DNA of 64,000 bases from Ruegeria lacuscaerulensis (GCF_013031245.1 NZ_WPZL01000001.1:310001-374000), one strand, 5' to 3'. Shown: positions 52,672-61,931, counted from the stretch's first letter. The notes: a model not told the origin generated them from the sequence alone. Numbers and translations are program-made.

Positions 52672-52722
52672 TGCTGGGCTGATCACTAGTCATGTGAATG
52701 AAACCAACCAAGGGAGGCTACA

Positions 52723-53787
52723 ATGGTAGCTACATCAAGTTCTGTCGGTTCTGGGGCCGCAGGTGCCGCAACATTCGTCGGATCCACAAGCCGCAAATAC
52801 AACTACTTTGAACCCCGGGGAAAACGGGCTACCCACTACGAAGACGTTACCGTCGACGTTCAACCTGATCCCGAACGCTATCTGATCCAGAACTGGATCA
52901 TCGAGTTTGAGGGCGGCAAAGGTGGGGGTGCTTACCAAAAGGACAACACCGCGGCTCTGAGCTCCAACTGGCATGCGTTCCGTGCGCCGGATCAGGAATG
53001 GGAGCGGACCCATTATCAACGGCAGTCCAAAATCTGTTCGATGGTAAAAGCGGTCATCGACAATGCCCGCAAGGCAGGCGCCCATACCGCCTTCGACAAG
53101 ACCTGGGAACGAATTCTACAGACCCATCTGGGTGCGTGGAAACACGCCGAGTTTGGTCTTGGCACGTCGTTGATGCAGGCGCAGCGCTATGGCTACACGC
53201 AGATGATCAACAACGCGACGCTGACCAATTCGTCCTACAAGATGCGCTTGTGTCAGGACATCACGCTGTACCTGGCCGAGATCGGAATGGACATCGACGG
53301 TTGGAATGACGAACTGGGCAAAAAAGCGTGGTTGGAAGACCAGATCTGGCAGCCTTGCCGCGAAGCCATCGAAACGATCATGGGGTCCGAGGATTATCTT
53401 GAGCAGTACTTTGCGATCAACCTGATCTTTGAACCGCTGGTTGGCGAACTCGTACGGTCCGGTTTCTTCATGCAAGCTGCCGCCGCAAACAACGACTTCA
53501 TTACACCGCCGGTTATCTCGGCCGCCGAAGCGGACTATGAGAGGAACCTCGCGAACGCAATTGATCTGGTCTACTTGCTGGCCAATGACGAAGAACATTC
53601 TGCCCATAACAAGGCGTTGTTCCAGTCTTGGATCAAGAAGCATGGTGATCTTGCTGACAAAGCTGCCAAGGCGCTGCAGCCGATCTGGTCGCAGCCTCAT
53701 TCCAAGCCGGTTTCATTCGAAGACGTCAAAGCTGTTTCCCATGAGCGGGTCAGCCAGATCCTCACCGAACTCGGCCTGAGCCGCTAA
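52723..53787 (+). CDS. mimC: Diiron monooxygenase hydroxylase beta subunit
   Basis: A 354-residue small hydroxylase subunit, homologous in fold to the alpha subunit but without iron ligands; it packs against alpha to form the hydroxylase. Recognisable by the KYNYFEPRGKRATHYEDVTVD N-terminal region (shown in part), LIFEPLVGELVRSGF and LLANDEEHSAHNKAL. The ATG at 52723 follows AAGGGAGG. Order alpha-reductase-beta-coupling is the arrangement of mim and propane monooxygenase operons. Confidence 0.93.
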   Translation: MVATSSSVGSGAAGAATFVGSTSRKYNYFEPRGKRATHYEDVTVDVQPDPERYLIQNWIIEFEGGKGGGAYQKDNTAALSSNWHAFRAPDQEWERTHYQRQSKICSMVKAVIDNARKAGAHTAFDKTWERILQTHLGAWKHAEFGLGTSLMQAQRYGYTQMINNATLTNSSYKMRLCQDITLYLAEIGMDIDGWNDELGKKAWLEDQIWQPCREAIETIMGSEDYLEQYFAINLIFEPLVGELVRSGFFMQAAAANNDFITPPVISAAEADYERNLANAIDLVYLLANDEEHSAHNKALFQSWIKKHGDLADKAAKALQPIWSQPHSKPVSFEDVKAVSHERVSQILTELGLSR

Positions 53788-53805
53788 TCAACAGGAGTTA
53801 AGCCA

Positions 53806-54177
53806 ATGTCAAACGTAGCACGCGACGCATCGCAAGGTAACATATTCAAATCCATGAAGGATATTGAATTCAAGCAGACCATCTCGGACCAATGCGGCGT
53901 GACGATGAATGACTCGGTCGAGGCGCGCGCCATCGCTGAGTACATGAACGAAGATCCCAACGTCACGGTCACCCACAATCCGGCAACGATCCGGGTAGAT
54001 GGCCGTGGAAAACTGATCTTCAAGATGGACGAAATCAGCGAGTTCCTGGGCCGGGAAATGACCGCTGAAATCTTCGAGGTGAACACGTCCACGCACTACG
54101 GACGTATGGTGCGCGTCGATGATAACACCGTCGTTCTGTTCGGAAACATGGACGACGTTTTTGAGTACATCGAATAA
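53806..54177 (+). CDS. mimD: Monooxygenase coupling (effector) protein, MmoB/DmpM family
   Basis: A 123-residue cofactor-free regulatory protein that binds the hydroxylase and controls oxygen activation and substrate access. Family features are the central VTVTHNPATIRVDGRGKLIF (residues 46-65) and the following MDEISEFLGREMTAEIFEV. It has an AGGAGT ribosome site and starts 18 bases after the beta subunit stop. A strong hairpin follows directly after it. Confidence 0.93.
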   Translation: MSNVARDASQGNIFKSMKDIEFKQTISDQCGVTMNDSVEARAIAEYMNEDPNVTVTHNPATIRVDGRGKLIFKMDEISEFLGREMTAEIFEVNTSTHYGRMVRVDDNTVVLFGNMDDVFEYIE

Positions 54178-54186
54178 CCGGACCGA

Positions 54187-54219
54187 GGTTCAGGCCCGTG
54201 CAAGGCTCGGGCCTGAACC
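54187..54219 (+). terminator. Strong intra-operon hairpin after the coupling-protein gene
   Basis: GGTTCAGGCCCG and CGGGCCTGAACC are exact 12-base inverted copies around a nine-base loop. No T run follows (CCTCTAG), so it is not a standard terminator; it is better placed as a partial terminator or message-stabilising end that keeps the four enzyme genes more abundant than those downstream. Confidence 0.6.
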
Positions 54220-54265
54220 CCTCTAGATCGTGATCTGAACTTTCGGAATACCCCAGGAGGAACAA

Positions 54266-55291
54266 ATGTTTAAAACCAAGGATGGCAAAGAGATTTTTGT
54301 GGTTGACGGTCACACCCATTTTTGGGACGGCAGTCCGGAAAATCAAAGCAATGTTCACGGCAAACAGTTTATCGACTGTTTCTATGCCTATCACACCAAC
54401 CTAAGCCCGCCAGAGCAGCTTTGGGAAAAGGGACGCTTCGAGAAATACTCGGAAGATGACGTGTATCGCGATCTCTTCGTGGACGGACCTGATGATGTCG
54501 CCATCATCCAGTCGACATACCTGCGGGACTTCTACAAAAACGGATTTTCCAGCATCGAGCGCAGCACATCAATGGCAGCGCGCCACCCGGAACGCTTTAT
54601 CGTGAACGGATCGTTCGATCCGCGCGATGGCGAGAAGGCACTGGAATACATCCACTACATGAAAGAGAATTTCGACATTCAGGGCGTGAAAATGTACACA
54701 GCCGAATGGAATGGTGAAAGCAAAGGTTGGGCGCTGAACGATCCCGCAGCCTACAAGTGCTTCGAGCTCTGCGACAAGCTGGGTATCAAGAACATTCACG
54801 TCCACAAGGGCCCTACCATCATACCGCTCAGCAAGGATGCGTTTGATGTCCATGACGTTGACCACGCAGCAACCGATTTCCAGAATCTGAACTGGATCAT
54901 CGAGCATTGCGGTCTGCCTCGCCTGGATGATTTCTGCTGGATCGCGACTCAGGAAACTAATGTTTACGGCGGTTTGGCGGTTGCGCTTCCCTTTATCTTC
55001 TCGCGCCCGCGCTACTTTGGTGAGGTTATCGCCGAGCTGTTGTGGTGGGTCGGAGAGGACAAGCTTCTGTTCGGTTCGGACTATGCAATCTGGACCCCGC
55101 AGTGGCTGGTTGAGCAGTTCTGGGACTATCAGATTCCGGAAGACATTTCCGCCGAACGTGGCGGTGTGCAACTGACAGATGAGATCAAGGAGAAGATCCT
55201 CGGTCTGAACGCGGCGAAGCTTTACAACATCGATGTTGAGGCAAAGAAAAAGCAACTCAGCGCCGCCCCTGTCCAGATAGCAGCGGAATGA
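54266..55291 (+). CDS. Amidohydrolase-family protein of monooxygenase operons
   Basis: A 341-residue TIM-barrel metal-dependent hydrolase of the amidohydrolase-2 group. Metal ligands are visible: His16 and His18 in VDGHTHFWD, NIHVHKGP, WIIEHCG and the Asp in LFGSDYAIW. Homologues occupy this position after the coupling-protein gene in mycobacterial mim and in propane monooxygenase operons. Its reaction is not established to my knowledge; a role in enzyme maturation or in processing a product is possible. AGGAGG precedes the ATG at 54266. Confidence 0.87.
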   Translation: MFKTKDGKEIFVVDGHTHFWDGSPENQSNVHGKQFIDCFYAYHTNLSPPEQLWEKGRFEKYSEDDVYRDLFVDGPDDVAIIQSTYLRDFYKNGFSSIERSTSMAARHPERFIVNGSFDPRDGEKALEYIHYMKENFDIQGVKMYTAEWNGESKGWALNDPAAYKCFELCDKLGIKNIHVHKGPTIIPLSKDAFDVHDVDHAATDFQNLNWIIEHCGLPRLDDFCWIATQETNVYGGLAVALPFIFSRPRYFGEVIAELLWWVGEDKLLFGSDYAIWTPQWLVEQFWDYQIPEDISAERGGVQLTDEIKEKILGLNAAKLYNIDVEAKKKQLSAAPVQIAAE

Positions 55292-55295
55292 TCCG

Positions 55296-56099
55296 ATGAC
55301 TTTGGAGATGCTTAAAGACGAACTGGAACTCGAAATCTGGCAGCAGCTGGATCTTGTGACTGACCCAGAGTTGGACGAGCCCATCACAGAGATGGGATTT
55401 GTGGAACTCGTTGAAGTCGATTTGGATTCAAAAGTGGTGGAAGTTGAGTTTAGGCTTCCGACTTATTGGTGTTCTCCAAATTTTGCCTTTCTCATGGCGT
55501 TCGACATTCGCCATGAGATTGGCAGGCTGAAATGGGTTCAGGGTGTCAAAGTCACCTTGAACGACCACTGTTTCGCTGACCGTGTCAACGAAGGCGTCAA
55601 CGGTGAAAAAGACTTCAACGAAGTATTCCGGGAGTATTGCAACGGCGAAGAGTTGAGCGCCGTTCGAAACAAGTTTCTGGAAAAGGCTTTCATCCGCCGT
55701 CAAGAGACGGTCTTGCTCGCCTTGGAAGAGCGTGGCTTTTCCAGTGAAAAGATTGTCGAAATGACGTTGGAGAAGTTGGATTCGATCCGCTTCGACAGCG
55801 GTGAAGAAGAAAAGCAGAAACCGCGATATCGTTCGTTGTTGGTGTCCAGGGGACTGGCCAAGACAGCAAGCGATCGGGCTTTTGTGACCTGGGATGGTGA
55901 GCGGCTGACATCCAGCGGCCTGCGGGAATACCTCGGCAAGCTGCGTGGCGTTCGGATCAACATGGAGTTCAACGGCGCATTGTGCCGTGGGCTGCAATCC
56001 ACCCGGTACAAGGAAGTTGAGATTGGCGAAGATGGACCAACACTGGTCGACTTCATCCATAACCGGGTTCCACCGAGAAGGGCCGAAACGCACAGCTAA
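55296..56099 (+). CDS. DUF59 (MIP18-type) metal-cluster assembly-like protein
   Basis: A 267-residue protein. Residues 10-100 form a DUF59 domain (LVTDPELDEPITEMGFVELV, with Cys59 in the LPTYWCSPNF segment where the family has its conserved cysteine), as in PaaD and SufT, which help build iron or iron-sulfur proteins. The remaining 165 residues are not recognised and end in basic sequence. It starts four bases after the amidohydrolase stop, so it is coupled. A role in loading iron into the hydroxylase or the cluster into the reductase is a reasonable inference. Confidence 0.82.
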   Translation: MTLEMLKDELELEIWQQLDLVTDPELDEPITEMGFVELVEVDLDSKVVEVEFRLPTYWCSPNFAFLMAFDIRHEIGRLKWVQGVKVTLNDHCFADRVNEGVNGEKDFNEVFREYCNGEELSAVRNKFLEKAFIRRQETVLLALEERGFSSEKIVEMTLEKLDSIRFDSGEEEKQKPRYRSLLVSRGLAKTASDRAFVTWDGERLTSSGLREYLGKLRGVRINMEFNGALCRGLQSTRYKEVEIGEDGPTLVDFIHNRVPPRRAETHS

Positions 56100-56170
56100 G
56101 AGTACACCGCATCTCGCAACCGAATACAGCAAACAAGTCATCGACACGCGAGCGATGGCAAGGAGAAGTT

Positions 56171-57808
56171 ATGGCTAAACTACTGATACACAACGGAACT
56201 GCCCGGCAAGCTTTGGCCAAAGGTGTTTCGAAACTGGCCGCGGCGGTAGAGCCGACGTTGGGACCCAAAGGTCTGAATGCAATGATTGACCGACCAGTTG
56301 GTACGCCGCTGGTCACACGCGATGGGGTTTCGATTGCGTCGGAAATCGAACTGTCTGATCGGTTCGAAAACATGGGCGCACAAGTGGTGCGGGAAGTTTC
56401 GATGCAGACGAATGAAGTTGCAGGCGACGGCACCACAACGGCGATCGTTCTGGCCAATGCACTGATCCAGAAAGGGGTCGAAATTACAGCCAGCGGTGTC
56501 AAGCCGGTCGACCTATGCAAAGGCATCGATCTGGCCGTTGAAAAGATCATAGACGGTCTCGATCAATCGTCCCGGTCTTGTGACGACAACCCGGCCTATC
56601 TCGAAGCTGTAGCGCGGGTGTCGGCGACTGACCCCGAGCTCGGCTCACTGGTTGCCGAAGCGTTCAAGCGCGTCGGCAAAGAGGGTGTCATAACTGCAGA
56701 TTTCGCCGTTACTATCGACACGACGCTCGAGGTTGTCGAAGGCATGTCCTTTGATCGCGGATACATTTCGCATCATATGGTGACGGATCAGGACAACATG
56801 GAGGCGGTGCTCGACAACCCTCTGATCCTGATGACGGATCACAAGATCCTGCGTCCAGAAATACTGGATAACGCGCGCGCAATTTCAGATCAGCAAAACC
56901 GCCCGCTATTGATTTTGGCGGAAGAAATTGCACCAGAAGTCGTAATTGCGCTGATGGACGGGGGCGGTGCAGGCAAATACCTGATTGTCCACCCTCCTGA
57001 ATACGGCCACTGGCGCGCCGCCATGATGGATGATCTGGCGATCATGACCGGTGGCGAAGTTCTGGCGCGTGATCTTGGAAAGAAAATCGAAAACGTTACG
57101 CTGACCCAACTGGGGGGCGCTCAGAAGGTCAAAGTCAGCTCGTCGATGACCAGCGTATTGCGGGGCGAGGGCGACCCGGCAGCGATCCGTGCCAGACGGG
57201 CCCAGGTTCAGCGTCAACATGATGTTGCACCACCGAACATCGAGCAGGACAAGTTACGCGAAAGGGTTTCAAAGCTATCCGGTGGGACGGCGGTTATCTA
57301 TGCGGGCGGATTTACCCCGGTCGAACAGAAACGCAAGATTCAGCTGATCGAAGACTCGCTAAGCGCAGTTCGCGCTGCTTCTGAGGATGGCGTTGTCGCT
57401 GGGGGTGGTACAGCGCTGGCACAAATTGGTGCGGTTCTGGATGACATCGTTTCGGCAAACGAAGGCGACGTCAAAAAAGGGGTGGAACTTGTTCGTTCTG
57501 TCTTGACCCAGCCGGTGCAAAGGATTGCCAGCAATGCGGGTGCAGACCCAGTTGCGGTTGTAGCTTCGGTCACGTCAGCTCAGCAGGGCCATGGCTACGA
57601 TGCCTCAGCCGGTGAGTTCCGTGATATGTACGACGCCGGTATTATCGATCCGGTGCGCGTGACCGCGAGCGCATTGGTGAATGCGACGTCTGTCGCGACC
57701 CTCATCCTGACAACCGAAACTCTGGTCGGTGATCTTTCCGAAGGAGAGGCCGATCCAACCGAAGGTCCCGCCCTCGGCGGTGGTGCCGAGTTGTTGGGCC
57801 GTCCGTAA
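56171..57808 (+). CDS. mimG: Dedicated GroEL-like chaperonin (MimG type)
   Basis: A 545-residue group I chaperonin homologue. It retains GPKGLNAMID, the nucleotide motif GDGTTTAIVLA, and GVVAGGGTAL, but the N-terminus (MAKLLIHNGTARQALAKGV) and C-terminus (no GGM repeats) differ from housekeeping GroEL, and no groES is present. Mycobacterial MimABCD is known to need such a partner, MimG, for folding of the hydroxylase in other hosts, so the same job is expected here. Confidence 0.92.
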   Translation: MAKLLIHNGTARQALAKGVSKLAAAVEPTLGPKGLNAMIDRPVGTPLVTRDGVSIASEIELSDRFENMGAQVVREVSMQTNEVAGDGTTTAIVLANALIQKGVEITASGVKPVDLCKGIDLAVEKIIDGLDQSSRSCDDNPAYLEAVARVSATDPELGSLVAEAFKRVGKEGVITADFAVTIDTTLEVVEGMSFDRGYISHHMVTDQDNMEAVLDNPLILMTDHKILRPEILDNARAISDQQNRPLLILAEEIAPEVVIALMDGGGAGKYLIVHPPEYGHWRAAMMDDLAIMTGGEVLARDLGKKIENVTLTQLGGAQKVKVSSSMTSVLRGEGDPAAIRARRAQVQRQHDVAPPNIEQDKLRERVSKLSGGTAVIYAGGFTPVEQKRKIQLIEDSLSAVRAASEDGVVAGGGTALAQIGAVLDDIVSANEGDVKKGVELVRSVLTQPVQRIASNAGADPVAVVASVTSAQQGHGYDASAGEFRDMYDAGIIDPVRVTASALVNATSVATLILTTETLVGDLSEGEADPTEGPALGGGAELLGRP

Positions 57809-57865
57809 CTAAAATCCGGCGCCGGCAGGAAAATAGCCGGCTCCAATCTATGAAAGGGATCAAAA

Positions 57866-58909
57866 ATGAAAGCGGCACGGTTATACGAATACGATCCGGA
57901 AATGAACGTTCAGCTGAAGATCGAAGAGGTTTCGGCACCAACGATCAATTCCCCGGATGAAGTGATTGTCAAAGTTGGCGCGGCAGGGCTGTGCCGCACT
58001 GATTTGCACATCATCGAAGGTGTTTGGAAAGACATCATGGATGTCGAAGGTAATCTGCTGCCTTACGTCATGGGCCATGAAAATGCGGGTTGGGTAGAAG
58101 ACGTAGGTAGCAATGTTACGTCTGTAAAACCTGGTGACGCCGTGATTTGTCATCCGCATCGTAGTTGTGGGATCTGTCTCAATTGCCGTTATGGTCATGA
58201 CATGTACTGCGACCACGGATTGTTTCCCGGTCTTGGACTAGATGGCGGCTTTGCCGAATACTTCATTACGAACGAAAGTTCGCTGATCAAATTGAACACC
58301 AATGTGACACCGCTGGAAGTAGCCCCGATGGCGGATGCAGGGATTACGGCATATCGCGCAGCCAAGCGAGCGGCGGGTTTGGTGTACCCAGGTGCATATG
58401 TCACTGTGTTGGGTGTCGGCGGTTTGGGCCATATTGCCATTCAGTGCCTGAAAAATCTGTGTGGTGCTAGGATAATTGCGGTTGATCGTGAGCCCGGTGC
58501 TCAGGCTTTGGCCAAAGATCTGGGGGCGGACATTGTATTGGACGGCGGCCCTGATCTGATCGAGCAAGTGATGGAAGCAACCGGTGGTGGCAGCCACGTC
58601 GTCATCGACTTTGTTGGCGAGCTTGGTGTCGAAAACATCTGTTGGAAACTTCTGCGCCAAGGTGGCGAATTGGTTGTGGTTGGATACGGCGGCACGATCG
58701 AAGTTCCGACAGTCGACTTGGTGGTTAATGAAATCAAGATCGGCGGCAGCTTGGTCGGTGACTATACAGAGCTTGTTGAACTCATGGAGTTGAATGCTGA
58801 TGGATTGGTGAAAATGCATCAGACGGAATACTCGCTGACCAACATTAATCAGGCAATCGACGACTTCAAAAATCGCCGGTTCACGGGGCGCGGGGTTATC
58901 GTTCCCTGA
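57866..58909 (+). CDS. adh: Zinc-dependent alcohol dehydrogenase
   Basis: A 347-residue medium-chain, NAD(P)-dependent alcohol dehydrogenase. The catalytic zinc ligands Cys43 and His71-Glu72 and the structural zinc cysteines Cys101, Cys104, Cys107 and Cys115 are present, with the Rossmann motif VLGVGGLGHIAIQ. It lies 57 bases after the chaperonin with an intervening small GCCGGC hairpin (57821-57841). It would oxidise the alcohol formed by the monooxygenase, for example 2-propanol to acetone or a primary alcohol to an aldehyde. Confidence 0.93.
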   Translation: MKAARLYEYDPEMNVQLKIEEVSAPTINSPDEVIVKVGAAGLCRTDLHIIEGVWKDIMDVEGNLLPYVMGHENAGWVEDVGSNVTSVKPGDAVICHPHRSCGICLNCRYGHDMYCDHGLFPGLGLDGGFAEYFITNESSLIKLNTNVTPLEVAPMADAGITAYRAAKRAAGLVYPGAYVTVLGVGGLGHIAIQCLKNLCGARIIAVDREPGAQALAKDLGADIVLDGGPDLIEQVMEATGGGSHVVIDFVGELGVENICWKLLRQGGELVVVGYGGTIEVPTVDLVVNEIKIGGSLVGDYTELVELMELNADGLVKMHQTEYSLTNINQAIDDFKNRRFTGRGVIVP

Positions 58910-59038
58910 CCATAACTTTCACGAGCGCGAACGCCTGTAGCTCGCTCTCGTGCCTGAAATCAAACCACCAAAACAATGGGTATCCTGTGCACCTCTGGGC
59001 ACGGGCTTCAGAATACGTATCTGCTAATGGAGGAAAAC

Positions 59039-59743
59039 ATGCAGAAACTGATTGCAGAATGCCTGGGGACTTTCACCCTAGTGTTCATGGGCTGTGCAAC
59101 TATTATTTTCATGGTTCATGAAGTTGGACTGTTGGGTGTGGCCGCAGCGTTTGGTCTGACCGTCATCGGTATTGCTTATGCGATTGGACATATTTCCGGA
59201 GCGCACCTTAACCCGGCCGTAAGCCTTGGCGCCGTCATCGCGGGCCGACTGTCACCATCCGAATTTGCCGGATACGTCATCGCACAGTGCCTTGGAGCGA
59301 TCGCGGCAGCAGCTCTGCTGTATGTGTTGGTTCAAAGCAAGCAAGGTGGGTATGATACCGCGGCGAATGGTTTCGCCCAAAACGGCTGGAAAGACTACAG
59401 CGTTGTCGGCGCATTTCTGTTCGAATTCATAGCGACCGCACTGTTTCTGATCGTTATTCTTGGAAGCACGGAAGAAGGCGGTGCGGGTGCAAACGCAGGA
59501 CTGGCCATTGGCTTCACGCTGGTTGTCATTCACTTGGCAGGCATCGTCGTTTCTGGTTCTTCCGTAAACCCTGCAAGGTCGCTTGGCCCGGCATTGTTCG
59601 CCGGTCCCGAAGCGATTGGACAGCTTTGGCTTTATATTCTGGCACCTTGCCTTGGTGCTGCTCTGGGTGGGGTGGTGCATCGCAAGTTTCTGTCTAACGA
59701 GGCTCGTGGCAACCGTAAACTCGGGGACGCAAAACCAGCGTGA
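59039..59743 (+). CDS. Aquaporin (AqpZ-like)
   Basis: A 234-residue channel with six membrane helices and two NPA boxes (58-60 and 177-179, the second followed by Arg180). The predicted aromatic/arginine filter is Phe38, His165, Ser174 and Arg180, the water-type filter rather than that of glycerol facilitators. The ATG at 59039 follows ATGGAGG; earlier in-frame codons are not part of the fold. It lies 130 bases after adh, beyond a hairpin at 58920-58952, and is the last gene of the monooxygenase operon. Aquaporins are not a usual part of such operons. Confidence 0.92.
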   Translation: MQKLIAECLGTFTLVFMGCATIIFMVHEVGLLGVAAAFGLTVIGIAYAIGHISGAHLNPAVSLGAVIAGRLSPSEFAGYVIAQCLGAIAAAALLYVLVQSKQGGYDTAANGFAQNGWKDYSVVGAFLFEFIATALFLIVILGSTEEGGAGANAGLAIGFTLVVIHLAGIVVSGSSVNPARSLGPALFAGPEAIGQLWLYILAPCLGAALGGVVHRKFLSNEARGNRKLGDAKPA

Positions 59744-59800
59744 CTATACTGACATTAGGACCCGCGTTCGTTTCTCCCCCCGAACTTCATGCGTCCTTAT

Positions 59801-59836
59801 AAAAACGGCGGCGGAAACCATTCCGTCGCCGTTTTC
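59801..59836. terminator. Bidirectional intrinsic terminator
   Basis: AAAACGGCGGCGGAA at 59802-59816 pairs with TTCCGTCGCCGTTTT at 59821-59835 (15 pairs, one G-U) around ACCA. With A and T runs on both sides it can end both the monooxygenase operon and the convergent regulator transcript. Confidence 0.88.
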
Positions 59837-61861
59837 TTATTTCCCGCGATCAAGCCCGTATAGTCGGATTTTTCGATACAAAGTTGGTCGCGATATGCCC
59901 AGTGTCAGTGCAACTTTTGTCAGATTGCCGTTTTCCTGTTTGATCGCGCGTTGAATTGCTCTGGATTCGATGCTGTCCAGTCCCAGATCCGTGCTTGGTA
60001 CATCGGGGGAAGTTCCGAACAAAAAGTCATTGGCGTCGGGTTCTGTGATTTCCCTGGGAAGGTCCTTGACGGTGACAGGTCCATTTCGATGCAGCAAACA
60101 GAGCCTTTCTATCGTGTTACGCAACTCTCGCACATTTCCCGGCCAGTGGTATGTGCGAAGCATTGCAATTGCCTCGTTATCGAAGTTCAAGCGCTCTCGC
60201 TCGAGTTTTTCAGACAGAACCCTGTTGAAATGTTCAATCAACAAGTCCACGTCGCAGCCACGCTCGCGAAGGGGCGGAACGTCAATAATTATTGTGCCAA
60301 TTCGGTAAAAAAGGTCCCTGCGAAAGCGGCCGGTTTCGATATCCTGTCGCAGATTTCGGTTCGTCATGGCGACGAGTTGAACGTCTATCGGGCGTCTTTT
60401 GTCACAACCAATTCGATAGACTGCGCGTTGCTCCAAAGTCCGCAACAAATAGGTCTGCAATTCCGGTGGCATATCGCCAATTTCGTCGAGACAAAGAACG
60501 CCGCCATTTGCCTGTTCAAATTTACCGGGTTTGCCCTCGCGTAGTGCACCGGTAAAAGCACCCGCAACGTGACCGAAAAGCTCTCCGCCGATCAATTCTC
60601 CAGAGATTGCCGCACAGTTTACGGCGACATAAGGTGCTTTTTCCTTTGAGTGATTATAATGGATAAGCCGGGCAAAGAGTTCTTTTCCGACACCGGTTTC
60701 CCCCTGAACCAAAACGGCCACTTTGGCCTTTGCTGCTCTGCGGGCGAATTCGATTGCTTCCAGCATTTTGGGGCAATCGCCCAAAATCGTAATGGTGTCT
60801 TCCTCTACGCCATCTCGTGGTTTGATCGTAATACCGCGAGGTCTCGCTGGGGTTTGGAGCTGTTCCTTACCTGGCAAGACCAAGGCGGCGCCCTTTACCT
60901 CACCGCCCAATTTAAGCAGATCAATTTTTGAGTTTACGAAGTTGGGCGACAATGCCGCGGCCAAATCTCCGTCGGTCATGCTTGGTTTCCAGGAAAGCAA
61001 GTGCTTGCCTATGGAAAAGTCATTGGACTCTTGGCCGGTCGCTTGATCAATGTTCTTGTTGAATACGATACGGCCCGAAGAATTCAGTAGCACAACAGCA
61101 TCTTCGTGGTTGTGAGATTTCGGCAAGTCAATGAAGGCTTCAAGCAGGCTTGTGCGCTCTTCGCGCTGCTGTTCTGCGAGCGCGATTTCGATTTCCCTCG
61201 CAGCAGCGACAACAAGTGCCATGTTGTGCGGTCGGAAGATGTCGGGCGGCCCGGAAAGGTCGACCACTCCAACGATCTGGCGATCCAACGGGTCGAAAAT
61301 AGGAACCCCTGCACATGTCCAGGATTTGATGCCTTGGCAGAAATGCTCTGATGCGTGGACGAACGTCGGCAATCCGGTGCGCAACGCCGTTCCTATTCCA
61401 TTGGTGCCAATTACCTGTTCATCCCAGACACCACCAATTTCCAATTGAATTTCGCGTCCGGTGTCCAGTGTCTGCGCATCGCCGATCGCATCAATTATCG
61501 TTCCGGACCTGTCCGTCAGGATCAGTATTGCGCCGGATTCGGTCAGGTGCGGGGCCAACCTTTCAAATGCAGCTCTTGTTGCGCGGCAAAGGGCGCTATT
61601 TTTGCGTCTGAGATCATGAACCGCTTCGTCGCCAATTTTTTGCGGAGTCGCGCCGGAAAGTGCGTTAATACCCAAGTCGGTACAACGCGCCCAGGATTGC
61701 AGAATTTCACGCCGCACATTCTGTTCGATTTCGTCCGTGGTATGGCCCAGTTCGATGAATTCTTCCCAGGCGCTCATCGTGGCTCTTTGCTTGCCCACGA
61801 TTGCAGAAACGTCGGATTGAGCAGAACTTGTTATTGGTGAGGTCGGTTTCTTGTTTGGCAT
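59837..61861 (-). CDS. Sigma-54-dependent transcriptional activator, AcoR family
   Basis: A 674-residue activator. An N-terminal GAF-type sensing region (about 90-230, with EIGGVWDEQVIGTNGIGTAL typical of AcoR proteins) is followed by the AAA+ domain with Walker A GETGVGKE (387-394), the sigma-54-contacting GAFTGA loop (434-439) and Walker B GGVLCLDEIGD, then a Fis-type helix-turn-helix (about 640-672, LTKVALTLGISRPTLYRKI). The intact GAFTGA shows that it works with sigma-54. AcoR-type proteins respond to acetoin and similar small ketones or alcohols, so a substrate or product of the pathway may be its effector. The ATG at 61861 is chosen; the upstream extension is Cys/Arg-rich and atypical. 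Confidence 0.93.
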   Translation of the reverse strand: MPNKKPTSPITSSAQSDVSAIVGKQRATMSAWEEFIELGHTTDEIEQNVRREILQSWARCTDLGINALSGATPQKIGDEAVHDLRRKNSALCRATRAAFERLAPHLTESGAILILTDRSGTIIDAIGDAQTLDTGREIQLEIGGVWDEQVIGTNGIGTALRTGLPTFVHASEHFCQGIKSWTCAGVPIFDPLDRQIVGVVDLSGPPDIFRPHNMALVVAAAREIEIALAEQQREERTSLLEAFIDLPKSHNHEDAVVLLNSSGRIVFNKNIDQATGQESNDFSIGKHLLSWKPSMTDGDLAAALSPNFVNSKIDLLKLGGEVKGAALVLPGKEQLQTPARPRGITIKPRDGVEEDTITILGDCPKMLEAIEFARRAAKAKVAVLVQGETGVGKELFARLIHYNHSKEKAPYVAVNCAAISGELIGGELFGHVAGAFTGALREGKPGKFEQANGGVLCLDEIGDMPPELQTYLLRTLEQRAVYRIGCDKRRPIDVQLVAMTNRNLRQDIETGRFRRDLFYRIGTIIIDVPPLRERGCDVDLLIEHFNRVLSEKLERERLNFDNEAIAMLRTYHWPGNVRELRNTIERLCLLHRNGPVTVKDLPREITEPDANDFLFGTSPDVPSTDLGLDSIESRAIQRAIKQENGNLTKVALTLGISRPTLYRKIRLYGLDRGK

Positions 61862-61931
61862 GGCTTTCTTTCGACGGATGCACAAACAGGACGAGTGGCG
61901 CATCCTTAACCGGCTGGATTTTTTCGAAACC

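Noticed and set aside
58990-59015. GGGCACGGGCTTCA resembling a sigma-54 promoter before the aquaporin gene
   Set aside because: The GG and GC dinucleotides are not 10 bases apart and the -12 element is missing.
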